Origin: Diphasiastrum complanatum
Lineage: Eukaryota; Streptophyta; Lycopodiopsida; Lycopodiales; Lycopodiaceae
Direction of reading: 5' to 3'
DNA length: 64,000 bases
NCBI GenBank assembly: GCA_029204225.1
Contig: CM055102.1
Span: forward strand, 7,426,496 to 7,490,495
Shown here piece after piece: positions 47,385 to 59,520 of this stretch. The translations under genes were made by a program, and so were the position numbers. The notes below the pieces were generated by a model. The model did no database searches and had not been told where the DNA came from. It saw nothing but the letters and a program-made list of their open reading frames with translations. Positions within the stretch are counted from its first letter, which is position 1, and the number at the start of each line of letters is the position of its first letter.

Positions 47385-48700
47385 GTGTTAGGTCCCGGGC
47401 ACTCAGGAAACTCACGGGCAGCAATTATGGTCCAATCGCAAGTCAGGACCCTGCCCGGCGGGAGTTTTGAATTGTATAAAAATATGACCGAAAAGTTCCA
47501 AAAAAGAAATCGACTGGCAAACAACGTTACGGTCTTTCACAGGTGTAAATATATAACTGGGCCAAGTGTACGTCGAATAGTTGAAAAGTCAAAAACAACA
47601 TTTTGACAAAAGGCCCTTTTGGTGCTCGAGCCTCCTCCAATGCATACTAGTTTTGTTTTTTCAGATTAATGCTAGTGCGTTGTAGTCTACTATATTAGCC
47701 AAAATGTTAAATCAAGTTATGAACATGTTTTCTATGAGTTCCTTTTGCCTTTTCCAACTATTCTAAACAGTCATTGATGTGAACAGAGGCCTTCCACTAT
47801 ATGTTGGCACGAGTTAGCTTGATATTATTGAACTTTGTGATATGTCTATCTGCACATACATTGCAGCGTGCTTGTAAACCTTAAGTGTTGTGGTTAGTTG
47901 GCAATGATTTAGAATCAACTATGAGAGGAACACAAGGACCCAAGGCAAAATGAAGCCTTTCTTGTCGCTAAATTGGTTTGTTGATAATCAATAAAGGTTT
48001 ATATGATTGGCAATTACATTTGTCTTGTAGTCTTACAAGAAAGGTGATCACATAAATTTGTTAAATGAGGTAGGTATCATTGTTGAGGTGGAAATCATAC
48101 ATGCTTCATCAATGGATTTGCGTCACAATAGGCCACTGCCCTCTGACACATTGGGGTTGCAGTACAAGTTTGTCATGATGCTAATGTAGAGCTACCAGTT
48201 CCAAATGAAATAGTAGAGATGTTTGTCCTCAATGTTGCTATAGGAAGTGTCATTGCATGGCCTATTGTAATGTCGATAAGCTAATTATTACCCAACCTTG
48301 TAATAAAGCAATAACGCCATGTTTGGAAGAACCCCACAACTGTCCATGAATGTTTGCAGTCTCCATAGGCCAAAACCAGGTTGTTGCACCGAGTACCGTT
48401 GTAGTGAGTGTGCCCTATGTGGCCAGATCTTCAAAATTATCAGGGAAAAAGATGTGGCAAGTCAGGTACAAGTGCACAATGTTGATGCTAATTTATTATG
48501 ATGCATGATGTTGGAATTATTATTCTCTAACCATGTCCATTGTCCAAGAAGCAGAGTCCATCATCAGTTGTTGAAGGAGGTGCAACTAAATAAAAAAAAA
48601 GGAAGTCTAAGAAAACTTCATTGTCGTCCCGAATGAATGCAACTCAGGTGCATTGTGTATTGATAAAGTTGTTACATGAACATATATACTTGATTGTGGT
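47385..48700. other. No supported gene
   Basis: Between copy 1 and the exon-like piece at 48733 there are only short open frames (47385-47606, 48319-48501) without recognisable features. Confidence 0.4.
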
Positions 48701-48732
48701 TATCAATACACAAGATTTGTGATGTTTGTAGA

Positions 48733-48859
48733 GTTTCTACTCCATGGTGGAGGACGAGGAAGATGGATCAAAGGATGAGGATGATCTCGGACGAATTGTC
48801 TCTTACAACAAAGAGTTGCATCTTGATTTATTGCAGAAAGTCATGGAAAGATTGCATGT
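48733..48859 (+). other. Exon-like segment, acidic
   Basis: A 'gtttgtag' acceptor precedes FYSMVEDEEDGSKDEDDLGR and IVSYNKELHLDLLQKVMERL, ended by a 'gtaagt' donor at 48859. The coding look and both splice signals suggest a real or former exon. Possible neighbours (48963-49150, GNRYKSLSKEFSLHGFIHSL) are also plausible but unidentified. Confidence 0.3.
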
Positions 48860-49984
48860 AAGTATTATTTGTAGATAAATCTTAATGTTATTGTGTGTGC
48901 AAATTGTGAGAAATACTGCCCTGCCTCTATGTCATTTGATATCAAACACTTCCATTTGACAATTGGGAAATCGCTACAAGAGTTTATCCAAGGAATTCTC
49001 ATTACATGGGTTCATACATTCTTTAAAGACGCCATCTTCCGGCAAATGTTATGCCAGTTCTTTGCAGACTTCTTCATGGAACCCCATTTGGCACAAAATA
49101 AACATGGATGTTGAGGAAGAATATCGAATAAGATTGTCCGGGAATGTGCGTTTTCGGATGTGCTATGTGTGCCTATTCTTGGTGGAAGTGTGCTACATTA
49201 TGCATTCAATTGTAGGACCTAGATACGCGGCTATCGATCACAAACATTGCAGCAATCAATCAAACAATAAGAGATGTAATGTGAGAATCACAGTTGGAAG
49301 AACAAAATGTATTTTGTATTTTTCTTTGTTTCAGAGTGAGTCAACAAGGTCTCGCTCGTTGGCGGCCTGACGTTCTTCTTATAATGTTATGTCTACTACT
49401 TGCAAATTTTGCATTCTAGCATTCTATTCTATAGAATTGATCTATACTTATATCCCATAAGGTGGGATTACAAGATGGATTAACTAATTATTACAAGAGA
49501 GGTTTACGCTAAACTATTAGTTAGTTATGTCTCTCTTGCAACGTCACTTTTCGACTGAGCATGACAGTACAAAGCTTCACACTTGTCGAGCTGGAGGCCG
49601 CTAACCATTACAGGAGTTCTCGAGTACAGAAGGGCCTTCTCAAAAAATACTTCTATTTTTTTTCTCTAATTTTTCCTATCCACTTGGACCAATCAAAATA
49701 CCCAAAAATGAAATCTACGTTACGTAGCTCATCGAGACTAGCAAATTGGTTTAGGATTTTTGAATTTTTTAAATTGCCGATGGGTAGCTCTTATGCATAT
49801 GATTGGTTGACATGTGCTGCCTGGAGAGTACAATGCTGCCTTAAATCAACTTCTTCTAGTTAAATTACTAACACGGAATGGTTACAAACTAGACCATAGT
49901 TACAAACTAGTTTATAATAGTAACCACATTGGTTGGATATTGTGGTCACAATAATTTTTTATAGTTACAATTAGTGGCAAAGTT

Positions 49985-50127
<143 letters not shown>

Positions 50128-50129
50128 GA

Positions 50130-51765
50130 AAACATGACATCAATGAGACCCAGATCCACAATAGATTCTGTCATTCTTTACAATGAGAAAGACGAAGCAG
50201 AAAATTGGATACCAAAAGAATACGTCAAAAACACATGGGTATTAATGTATCCATCATCAAAAGAAGCGTATAGAAAGAGAAAATGATCCAAGTCTTTTAG
50301 GTCCTATTGGAGAGCTAGGATTCTTGACTTTAGAGCTTCTCCAGGCGGACAATCCATTTCAGAGGTGTTAGTTCAACATGTTTATATGCATTCTGAGCTG
50401 AGTATTCAATTTGTCAATCCAAATGATCATAAAAAATGCAATTGTAAGTATCATTGTGGTTTTATTTTTATGTAACTAAATTCAACTCTATTTTTTTATG
50501 CAGATTTACTTTTATTTAGCAGACTGAATTTGGATATCAATTTGGAAACTCATATCTTTTCTATCATGCAGATTTATATCTATCAAATATAAAGGAATGG
50601 GAGTCCGCACAATCACTTGCAGGTATATTGGATGTCATACATTCAGATATAGAAAAATTGCAGTACAAAGGCCGATCTTCAAAAGAACTTGTCAATAGTG
50701 GAATCTATTTTTATGAATCACTTTACATTCCAGATACACATGGAAGATTTGGGAATCTTGAGGCCCTTCCACTTCCAAGCTTGGATAGTGAAGAATGGAT
50801 TACTCCTAACAACATTGTTTCAAAATCATTTCGATGCATGCTCTTTACTGATGTGAAGAATTCTATGAAAATAAGTGTTGGGTCCAAAAATGTTCGATTA
50901 AGTTGGTTTATTTCTTTGAATGTATTTGTTGATTTTTTTTCGAACCGACATTATTTGTTTGTAAGGATTTGTCAGATGATACATTGTCAGAACTTATGGA
51001 CAAAGGTTGGGACCATAAATCAAACGGAAAAATAGATTGCCGAATAAAAAAAGACTCCATTTGCTTTCGATATCAAATTTAAAGACAAACGTTGAGCCCT
51101 AATTTTCACTATCAAAGATGAAAAAAGAGTGGTACAACATGGATACCGTTAGATCAAGACATGGAACAAGATGGATATAGTAATAGAAAGCAAATTGACA
51201 TTACATACAATGACAAACTCATTACTACTATTGAAGTTGAAGAAGACTGGAGCCTTCACTATATCCAAACAGAGCTTGTCTTATTACAACATGAGCTTCA
51301 TGAATACTTTAGGTATGCTCTTGGATCTAGTAAGAGCAAGAATGAGCTTGTTGCTCATAGTTTGAAAAATCATGCTTTTACATGGTTTGAGGCATTTTGT
51401 AAACTTCTCTTGAGATTAAGTGAAGCATCCAAAGAGGACACTTACATACTTGAGAAAGTATCTAGCCTCAAAAAGATCAAGATTCTATTTGATTTCAAGA
51501 TTAGATCCATCATGGATAAAGTTCATAGTATGTGGACTAGTCAAGCTAGAATGCTTAATCTTGATAATCAACACTTTTTTTCATCTTATGATCTTGATCT
51601 CTATGATCTTTATGAGGCATGGAAGCCTCTAATTTTCATCATGGTGCAACCATCTTCATGCAAATGGTACTTTCAAATCAAAGATCATCATCAAGCATGG
51701 AGGAAGCACATGGATATAGTGGCAAATTGGTGGAATGCTCTTCAAAGGTGTTGGCGAATGATCTA
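50130..51765 (+). pseudogene. Unknown intron-containing gene, copy 2, cut by an LTR
   Basis: First block 50150-50450 (STIDSVILYNEKDEAENWIP; after a TGA, YWRARILDFRASPGGQSISE; VLVQHVYMHSEL), donor 'gtaagt' after NCK at 50448, acceptor 'tatcatgcag' at 50570, then DLYLSNIKEWESAQSLAG and MDVIHSDIEKLQYKGRSSKE (50628 on). A frameshift near 50960 leads to CKDLSDDTLSELMDKGWDHK. A further 51161-51765 block (MEQDGYSNRKQIDITYNDKL; VEEDWSLHYIQTELVLLQHE) is open for about 200 codons until it enters the LTR at 51766. Matches copy 1 over the shared blocks. Function unknown. Confidence 0.45.
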
Positions 51766-51835
51766 TGTTAGAAATCCACCTAACTTCACAAAGGAAGTCA
51801 CTTTGCTATGTATTCCATCTCTCCATAGTGAGTAG
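51161..51835 (+). CDS. Unknown 224-codon ORF, last 69 bases within an LTR
   Basis: Continuous frame with no recognised domain; rich in K, L, H and W (HHQAWRKHMDIVANWWNALQ). It is probably the 3' exon of copy 2 above. The real C-terminus is lost because the reading runs into the LTR that begins at 51766 and stops at 51833. Confidence 0.35.
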   Translation: MEQDGYSNRKQIDITYNDKLITTIEVEEDWSLHYIQTELVLLQHELHEYFRYALGSSKSKNELVAHSLKNHAFTWFEAFCKLLLRLSEASKEDTYILEKVSSLKKIKILFDFKIRSIMDKVHSMWTSQARMLNLDNQHFFSSYDLDLYDLYEAWKPLIFIMVQPSSCKWYFQIKDHHQAWRKHMDIVANWWNALQRCWRMIYVRNPPNFTKEVTLLCIPSLHSE

Positions 51836-52154
51836 ATAGATTATTTTTGGAGCTCATTGGCAATCTCAAGTTTCTACTCTTTATGTACATTGATCTTGTG
51901 ATCCAAATGAAACCAACACTTTGAGTACTTCAAACACTGTTCTAAATTTGTACATCAGGCTGCTCTTCACATGTGTGGGCTCGGATTTGTGTCTATGATT
52001 TTTGTTTATGGTTATCAATGCTTGTTGTGTGTCAAATTCCCAATCTAGATCAAGATTTGTTGACTAGTTTTTTTATGCATTGTTAAGCAAGTACATAATC
52101 ACTCTTGTGGCTTCTAAGATCCATTTATGGTCTAAAAAGTACTGTACTTTTACA
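51766..52154 (+). repeat. LTR of Copia family H (copy 1)
   Basis: TGTTAGAAATCC start, ...TACTTTTACA end. Matches 60053-60445 along its length (for example 'gattatttttggagctcatt'). The other copy ends directly before a primer site, which fixes the 3' end. Here the LTR is joined straight to reverse transcriptase sequence, with primer site, gag and integrase missing. Confidence 0.75.
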
Positions 52155-53197
52155 CTTCCAAGGATAATAAAGCTATTGGATGCAAGTGGATCTTCAAGGT
52201 GAAGACAAACCAAGATGGATCAATCAACAAACACAAAACAAGGTTGGTGGCCAAGGGATATGCACATGAATATGGTATTGACTATTATGAGACCTTTGCT
52301 CCCGTGGCAAATATGTTAAGCATTCAGGTCATCATCTCTCTTGCTACTCTATTTGGTTGGGATCTATGGCAATTGGATATCACTAATGCATTCTTGAATG
52401 GTGATCTTGAGGGGGAAGTACACATGGAGCAACCCGAGGGCTACATCTCACATGGGAAGCCAAATCATATTTGTTTTCTACAAAAGAGTTTGTAAGCTTA
52501 AGCAAGCACCAAGGAGTTGGTATGCTAGGCTTAACACATTTCTACTTTCTCAAAACTTTGTTATGAGTGAGTATGATCATTCTCTTTATTATAGGTTTGT
52601 TGGAAATGATATTACCATTCTACTAATCTATGTGGATGATATTATATTGAGTGGAGGCAACAATCAATATATTGATGAGATCAAGATTGCACTCAAGGAG
52701 TTTGAGGTGCATAATCTTGGACATTTGCATTCTATCTTGGGAATGGAAGTATTTAGATCTTCTCAATCTACTTTCATTTGTCAAGAGAAGTATGGTAACT
52801 CTATTCTAAAAAGATTTCATTTGGTAGATGCAAAGCCTTGTGATACACCTATGGAGTCAAATGTAAAGCTCACTATAAGAGGTAATAAAAGATACTTCGA
52901 GGACATACTCTCTATAGGAAGCTAGTTGGTTCACTCATTTATCTAACCATCACAAGACCCGATCTAAGCTATTGTGTTGGTATATAAAGCAAATATATGG
53001 AAGATCCTAGTGTGGAGCATTGGAAGCTAGCAAAAAGAGTCTTGAGGTACATCTCGGGATCTAGAGATTATGGCATTCTTTATGAGAGATCATCATCTAA
53101 GTTTGGAGTTTCAGATTTAAACTTTGCTGGAGATCAAATGGATAGGAAATCCATTAGCACATATTGTATTTGTGAATCAAATGAATTTTCTAAATAA
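52155..53197 (+). pseudogene. Copia reverse transcriptase and RNase H joined to LTR
   Basis: Begins at KAIGCKWIFKVKTNQDGS (52170) and runs through YYETFAPVANMLSIQV and LWQLDITNAFLNGDLEGEVH to a 1-base frameshift near 52490. The 52398-52925 frame continues with CKLKQAPRSWYARLNTF, the catalytic YVDDIILSGG and HNLGHLHSILGMEVF. RNase H remnants follow (LVGSLIYLTITRPDLSYCVG; MEDPSVEHWKLAKRVLRYIS; FGVSDLNFAGDQMDRKSIST) and end at 53197. A decayed copy with a large internal deletion. Confidence 0.8.
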
Positions 53198-53765
53198 TAG
53201 TTGTTTGAAAGCAGTGTAAAGATATAATGGTAATGTCATACAATTTTCAACTATCTGAAACTTTCTTTCATCAACAGTCTAGCTAACGTTATTATTAGGG
53301 GTGGCTATTTATGTTGTAAAAGTAGGTGGCTTAATCATTCAGAATGTGCCCCCCCCAAAAAAAATGCGTATACCAAATTGTATTTTAGATCATATATACT
53401 ATATTTTTATACAGCAAATTAAAGAAATACAAACCATAAATTTCAAATAACATTACGAAGAGAACACAAAATTGAAGCAATAAACATTCCATTTCGAAAC
53501 TTAAAATGCTACATCGATTTGCATTCTCCAAAAGTTTATCTACAAGTTTGATTGACATTAACTACCAACGTCATCTCTATTTGCCCAGAATACAACACTT
53601 GAACTACACAGAACTACGACTCCTTGCTAGTAAACGAACTACAAACAAAACCAGTCTCAGAAAAATCAAACTAATTTACACAATTACTGCTAATTCCGTC
53701 CACAATGCTACTTCCAACAGTACTACAACAATTGAAGCCATCGAAATTCTTTTGGTAACTTGAAA

Positions 53766-55184
53766 TCAGACCATCAATTTCGTCCAACAGATCTTGGCAA
53801 CCCCACCACTCATCATCAATGGCAAAGTCAACACACTTTTAACAATCTGCAGCAACTGAAAAACCATGAACAGCCTCATAGCGTCTCTTCTCATACTCCA
53901 ATGCAGCTTGCCATGAGTACCAGCCATAGAAGATGCAATGTTTTGCAATGCTCTCATCTCAATACCTTGAACATCAGTGTTGTAGCGCATATAACCATCT
54001 CTCGAGCAGTGGCCAATCATCTTCATACCAATTTCAGGTGGCACACCCATAGAATTCAACCTTTTTACAACTGTTACCCGTGCACTCTTATTTGAAGAGC
54101 ACACCCATGTCTCTTCCAACGAGTCAATAGTCTTCAAACCCACTCTAGCTTTTGAAAACCACTGCACAAAAAACCAACAATTACAAAAGTAATACACAAA
54201 ATGAAGAAAACAAAACATCGGAACAAACAATCAGACAAATACACCAAAACCTTACCACAACAAGATTCCATCGAGCTCCATCTATAGCACGAAGAAAAAA
54301 TGGATGCAAACAACCGTCAACTGCGTCCCACTTTGGCAAATGTGCAAAATAGACATCAAAAGTAGAAACAACATCGGGAAGATAACAACTCACAGGTTGC
54401 CTCATCCTCTCTGGTTTACAATGAGCCAAATCAACTTTATGGTTTTTGGAAAACCTTTCATCAAATCTGACAAACCTCCCCGTATGATCAGAACACATTT
54501 CAAAATCCAAAATGCACAAATTATACAGCTCTGAATGCCCTCTAACACATAAATTATGACATATATAAAATGCAAGTCTCATTAAGACACCATGAGCCTC
54601 ATCACACTGCATGAAACATTGAGATAAAATGGATTGAACTTGCAAACAAGGGACTAAGTTAGCTTCCGTTCCCTGTCCACACCAGCAGTAGAAGAACTTT
54701 GCACGACTGTAAAAAAAAAACAAGACACTCCTACTTTCTTGAAGAATCTAGGATTCAACATAATATTGAACTCTTCAACAACAATGCCAGTAGACAAACT
54801 GTTCATCTCCAACCTTGCACGAATAATCCTGCCAATGCCACAAAGCATACCAACCAAGGTTTCTCCAGAATAAAGAGAACCATCCTTTCTTTGGACTTGC
54901 AGAAAGAAAGAAACTAGAAGCTCAAGCAAAGTCTTAAGATCACATTCAAACAAATCCTCAATAGACAGACCTGTATCTAAGCCCATTACAACATGCCAGT
55001 CATTAAATCAGTTTCTTGCCCATCTATCAGTAGATATTGACCTTCTATTACATCTCTTCTTCACAATGGCAAGCTCAGAATCTTCAAGAGGACGGAAACC
55101 CTGCTTCAGAGCATCAACACGAACACAAACAAGAGACAAACCAGAATCAGAAACGTCTTCCATAATGCCATTCTCCTCATTCAT
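53766..55184 (-). pseudogene. Crypton-like / DUF3504 tyrosine recombinase pseudogene
   Basis: Reads on the minus strand from MNEENGIMEDVSDSGLSL (55184). The N-terminal, DNA-binding part has RRSISTDRWARN-stop-FNDWHVVMG, SIEDLFECDLKTLLELLVSF and VQRKDGSLYSGETLVGML, the layout of ZMYM2/QRICH1/DUF3504 and Crypton recombinases. The catalytic part has box I CHNLCVRGHSELYNL (Arg present), box II NKSARVTVVKRL (Arg present, usual His replaced by Lys), GHCS (His present) and a Tyr in YMRYN. A 'gtaagg' donor at 54254 and 'tttgtgcag' acceptor at 54164 flank a ~91-bp intron. Defects: one TGA near 55010, one frameshift near 54660. Such enzymes cut and rejoin DNA through a Tyr-phosphate link. Family call by motif only. 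Confidence 0.65.
54164..54254 (-). other. Probable intron in the recombinase gene
   Basis: Donor 'gtaagg' after ...WNLVV and acceptor 'tttgtgcag' before WFSKARVGLKTIDSL. Splicing joins two parts of the catalytic domain in the expected order. AT-rich in between. Confidence 0.55.
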
Positions 55185-55559
55185 AACGAGCATCCAAAAC
55201 ACAAAGACAACAAACACAAAACATCCATGAACACCCTGCAAAAACAACAAACAACAGAAATACTCCATTATCGACGCAACATCTTCAGCAATCGCAACAA
55301 CACAAACTCGTAACAAAAACAGCGCCAACGCGAGAGAATCAAAATAGCAAAGAAGGCAGCAAGACGAAACAACACAAACATAGACTCGTAACAGAAACAA
55401 CACGAGAGAATCAAAATAGTTCAAGTTGCGAGCCTCGAGGTCACATCGAAGTTAGTTAAAACCGTATATATGGTATTAAAAGCGTAGATGGAAGGCCTCC
55501 CCTACTAAATAACGTGAGTTAACAGGCCAGCCCGTTATCTAATACATAATCCTTCAACC

Positions 55560-56456
55560 TTGTGCTATGATACCAAACGTAAGACACTCTTTAACTCTCA
55601 AGCAATCAAGTACGAGTATTGCATTGCTATGCCCAAGCCACTATTTTTCTCTTCGCAGGTGGCAGGAAATTCTAGTCATATCTACCTCGTCGCCATCGCT
55701 GCTGTTGCTCCGCAGCCTCTGCTAATAAGTCGGAGTGGGGACTCGGCTTGCTCGCGCAGCTGCGCCAGGGGAAGCCTGGAAGCTACGCAGCGATCGCTCT
55801 AGAAGGTTACTCGGAAGAGTCATGCCTGGGTTTTCTTAATTCAAGTCAAATTTTAAAGAATCGCCTTGATTTGGCCAGGAAAACGCTTAACATTGTTTGG
55901 CTGATCGCCCATCTTGGCTGATTGCGGCCTCATCGTCATGATCTTGAATAGCCTCGATCTTGTAAGTGTTCGTAAGAGCTTGCTATTTGAAAGAACCACG
56001 GCTAACGAGTAATTTCGCAGGAAGCAGCAGGGTTTCTTGCAGCTTCCATGTCAAGTTTTGAAGAATCTGACCGATAGTCATGCTGGGTTGATTACAGCGA
56101 TAGCTTCATGATCCATATCGGACTTTAGGTGTCCGGCTTGTAAGTGGCTTTTGACGGAGCCACGACTTCTATATCTCAGCGATCAATCCTTGAAATTATC
56201 AATCAACCTCAGCTGCCATATTTGTCCGGTTCATAGCATTTGTATGCATCGGACTGGTGTAAGTGTCCGGAAGAAGCTGATTTCGAAGGAGCCACGGCTT
56301 TATTTTCAACGATCAATCCTGAAAATGATCAATTAACCTCATTTGCCATATGTATCTGTCTTATTGCATCTGTCTGATATACTGGGGTTGAGAATTGAAA
56401 GAATTTGTTTCCTTCAATCTGTGCCGGTCGAGTTAGCGTTTGGGGACAAAGTTACG
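55560..56456 (+). promoter_or_regulatory. 5' leader region of the GPR107-like gene, with an imperfect ~130-bp tandem repeat
   Basis: Two related segments, about 56130-56257 and 56266-56385, share 'gagccacgrct', 'cgatcaatcct' and 'tgccatat'; an earlier partial relative is near 55966-56010. Several 'gtaagtg' sites (55967, 56141, 56259) could be donors of a leader intron. Small upstream ORFs (for example 56151-56336) are present. A promoter was not located. Confidence 0.4.
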
Positions 56457-57776
56457 ATGTCCAGCTGGACGATTGGAGCCTTTACCCTGGTTTTACTTCT
56501 GCTGGATGTTGCCCCTTGTTTTGCAGAGATCAAGCACGTTGCTATCAAGCAGGATGACCGTCCATTCATTGTGTTTGAGACTTTCGGCTTCAATACTGGC
56601 GGAAAGGTGGAACTTAATGTCTCTGATGTGCAGGTACAAAATCCCAAGCAGGGTCCAGCACCAGATTTGTCGTTGATGGGGTTCTTTCTCACCACGGAAG
56701 ATGCTTTGCTTCATGTGTATACAGATCCCGAGCAGGATCCCGAACAGTGTATCTTACAGAATCCTGCCATTAAAGTCTTGTTCTTGCTGAGGGAAGTGCA
56801 GCAGGCTGGCGCTATTAGTAAAACATATCCGGTTCCTGAAGCTAATGAGTTTACGCTGTTTTTTGAAAATTGCCAGCCTGAATTTGCTGTTACCATGAAT
56901 GTGAGAACTTCCATGTACAACTTGGAGGGAAAGAATAAAGTGAAAAATTATCTTCCAGCAGGTCAAACTCAGCTACCAGTAATCCACTTTGTTTTCTCTT
57001 TAGTCTATCTTGTGCTGGGAGGGGTTTGGGTATACATATGTGTACGGCACAAAGAAACGGTGCACCGAATTCATATCCTCATGGGAGTACTGGTATTTCT
57101 GAAAACGCTGAATTTGCTTGCTGAGGCGGAGGATAAAATGTTTATAGAAAGAACTGGAACTGCCCACGGTTGGGATATTGTTTTTTACGTCTTTGGCCTT
57201 CTACGGGGTGTCATGCTATTTACTGTGATCATTCTCATAGGCACAGGTTGGTCAATTCTGAAGCCCTTTCTGCAAGATAAGGAGAAAAAGGTGCTGATGG
57301 TAGTCATTCCGCTCCAAGTATTAGCCAATATCGCTAGTGCTATAACTGACGAGAAAGGGCCAGCAATAAAAGCTTGGTTCATCTGGATACAATTATTTTT
57401 GCTTCTGGACATCATTTGTTGCTGCGCTGTTCTTTTTCCGATCGTTTGGTCAATCAAGCATTTGAGGGAAGCATCACATACAGATGGCAAAGCAGCGAGG
57501 AATCTGGTGAGGCTCACACTTTTCAGGCAATACTACATTGTAGTGGTGAGCTACATATATTTCACAAGGATATTGGTGTTTACGCTGAACACAGTAACTG
57601 CCTATCAGTACAGATGGTTCAGCTACCTTTCCGTGGAGTTGGCAACTCTGGCCTTCTATACCTTCACGGGTTTCAAATTTCAGCCTGCTGTTCATAATCC
57701 CTACTTTGTGCTGGACGATGAGGAAGATGTGGGTACTGCCCATGATGATTTGAACGATGATGATTTCGACCTCTGA
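56457..57776 (+). CDS. GPR107/GPR108-like (plant CAND6/7-type) seven-transmembrane protein
   Basis: 439 codons without an intron. The start is taken at 56457 rather than the in-frame ATG at 56343, because it gives a clean signal peptide (MSSWTIGAFTLVLLLLDVAP, cleavage near CFA-E) and a usual family length. Residues ~23-170 form the lumenal domain with two cysteines (EQCILQ; FENCQPEF). Seven membrane segments follow: VIHFVFSLVYLVLGGVWVYI (~173), ILMGVLVFLKTLNLL, YVFGLLRGVMLFTVIILIG, MVVIPLQVLANIAS, WFIWIQLFLLLDIICCCAVL, YYIVVVSYIYFTRILVF and YLSVELATLAFYTFTGF. The tail is acidic (DDEEDV...DDDFDL). In animals the family acts in Golgi and endosomal trafficking; in plants it is proposed to act with G proteins. 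The only intact conserved gene in the window, apparently functional. Confidence 0.9.
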   Translation: MSSWTIGAFTLVLLLLDVAPCFAEIKHVAIKQDDRPFIVFETFGFNTGGKVELNVSDVQVQNPKQGPAPDLSLMGFFLTTEDALLHVYTDPEQDPEQCILQNPAIKVLFLLREVQQAGAISKTYPVPEANEFTLFFENCQPEFAVTMNVRTSMYNLEGKNKVKNYLPAGQTQLPVIHFVFSLVYLVLGGVWVYICVRHKETVHRIHILMGVLVFLKTLNLLAEAEDKMFIERTGTAHGWDIVFYVFGLLRGVMLFTVIILIGTGWSILKPFLQDKEKKVLMVVIPLQVLANIASAITDEKGPAIKAWFIWIQLFLLLDIICCCAVLFPIVWSIKHLREASHTDGKAARNLVRLTLFRQYYIVVVSYIYFTRILVFTLNTVTAYQYRWFSYLSVELATLAFYTFTGFKFQPAVHNPYFVLDDEEDVGTAHDDLNDDDFDL

Positions 57777-58028
57777 TGTTGAAGCTAATTTTCCATGTTG
57801 CACCGAACGAACTGTGAATTGTGCTCGGAATGAATTGTTCAATCTGAAAAACCTTTTTCAGATAAGGTCTGAAGGTATGCAGCAGAGCACTTTGTCGCCT
57901 TCCAAGTGGTGAGAAACAGAGCTGGATGATCTTCGACACACATTGGCTCGATCATATGTGGTTGACACGCGCCCTCAACGTTGGGGAATAATTGTAAAAT
58001 TCACGAATCATTTATAGATGTTATGGGG

Positions 58029-58143
58029 ATTTTGTAAATTTAAGGGATGTCCTATGACAAGCACAATGTATGGGTAAAGTTGTTGACTGAAATTTTGTAA
58101 ATTTAAGGGATGTCTTATGTCAAGCACACTGGTAGAGTTGTTG
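58029..58143 (+). repeat. 63-bp tandem duplication downstream of the GPR107-like gene
   Basis: 'attttgtaaatttaaggg' begins at 58029 and 58092; the two units also share 'aagttgttgactg'-like ends. 57780-58028 is likely 3' untranslated sequence; 58150-59520 is AT-rich with no gene supported. Confidence 0.75.
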
Positions 58144-59520
58144 ACTGCGATCGGCAAGGCGCATGCTCCAATCTTAATGTTGCATAATGACATCTAAGAA
58201 GCTTGCTGCCCAAATGGCATGGAGGGCTGAGAGGGAAAAGTAGCAAGGATCATGCGTATCTTCAAGGTACATATATGATTGGATTTTTAGCTTTAGGGTT
58301 ATATCTAATTCTTGAATATTTTTCATTTTCTTTTATCAAAATCACGATTCCATGATTTATGATTCTATGATTTAGTAAATAAATTATGACATTCAATTTA
58401 TTGATATGTGCATATCATTGACTCTTGAGGTAATTATGTAAAGTCAACCCGTAAGATTTTCTTTTTCTAAGTTTGAGGAATAAAGTCAAGGCTCTAATAA
58501 TTGTCACCTCTATATATTAGTGCTCGGGAAACCTCTTTTGAGGATAACTTGCATTTTATATAACTTCTCAGTTTTTTGAAGACTTATCATAAAAGGAGTT
58601 ATTTGCTTGTATAAAAAATCGTTAAATATTTTATAATATCGATTTTTGAGAAAACCTATCAGCTCTATTCCTCTACTTTGCTGATTTTTTGTGTTAGTTT
58701 TTTGTTACTTCGAGGGATTATACATAGCAAAGGTGTTAATTGTTATTTGTTAACATAATTTGTTAATTGTTATTTGTTAACATAATTTACTCCACCTTAA
58801 AGAACTTGATTTGGATAAATGTTATTTTACACAAATATGGGGTTACAAAGTTTTAGGATTTAGGGATTTTTAAAGAATGCTTTCAAACAAGTCAACAAGC
58901 CTTTCAATACATATGTCATTTTTTGGCCATGCCTTGCTTTGCAAGGAGAACTTAGCATTCATTTGCATTTATTTTAAACATTGACGTGCTTGTGTTTAGG
59001 CTTTAATTCACATGAATTAAGAAAAGTGTTTTTTTTTTGAAATTTTGTGAGCTTGACATGTGGATATTCTAAATAAGTTATTGATTTTTTAGGTTCCTTT
59101 TTATTTTATAATATTATTATATTTATTTATTTCTTAATTTGCATTTGATTTTAGTTTCAAATATTAAAACCTAATGTGATGCTACCACGTGCATGTTCTA
59201 GAGGTTTCACAGTACATCGTGGATTCATTTTGCCACAGAGATGCTTCTGCATGTGAAGGTGGCTTTCTCTGCCCATCTCACAGTCCCTACACAACAATCC
59301 CTACACACAACATCAATTCATCTTTCGTTGTCCAACGCACACACCAGTTCGTCTTTCGTTCTCCAATGCTTTTGTTCTTGTAGTGAAGCTAGCTCAGGCG
59401 TCGCAATCCAGTGTTGTGTGCTGGGTTCTGAACCACGACTTTTATGGCAAAACTTCAAGAGTCACTTAAAGCCTTTTGATGATTCGTTTTATGTGTGTTA
59501 GGAATTTGATGAGATAGGTT

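Noticed and set aside
56343-56456. Upstream in-frame ATG as the start of the GPR107-like protein
   Set aside because: It would add 38 residues before a clear signal peptide; 56457 gives the usual family length.
57185-57842. Minus-strand ORFs over the GPR107-like gene
   Set aside because: Antisense shadows of a well-supported coding sequence.
59189-59501. Overlapping short plus-strand ORFs
   Set aside because: No recognised motif, poor coding composition and no splice context.
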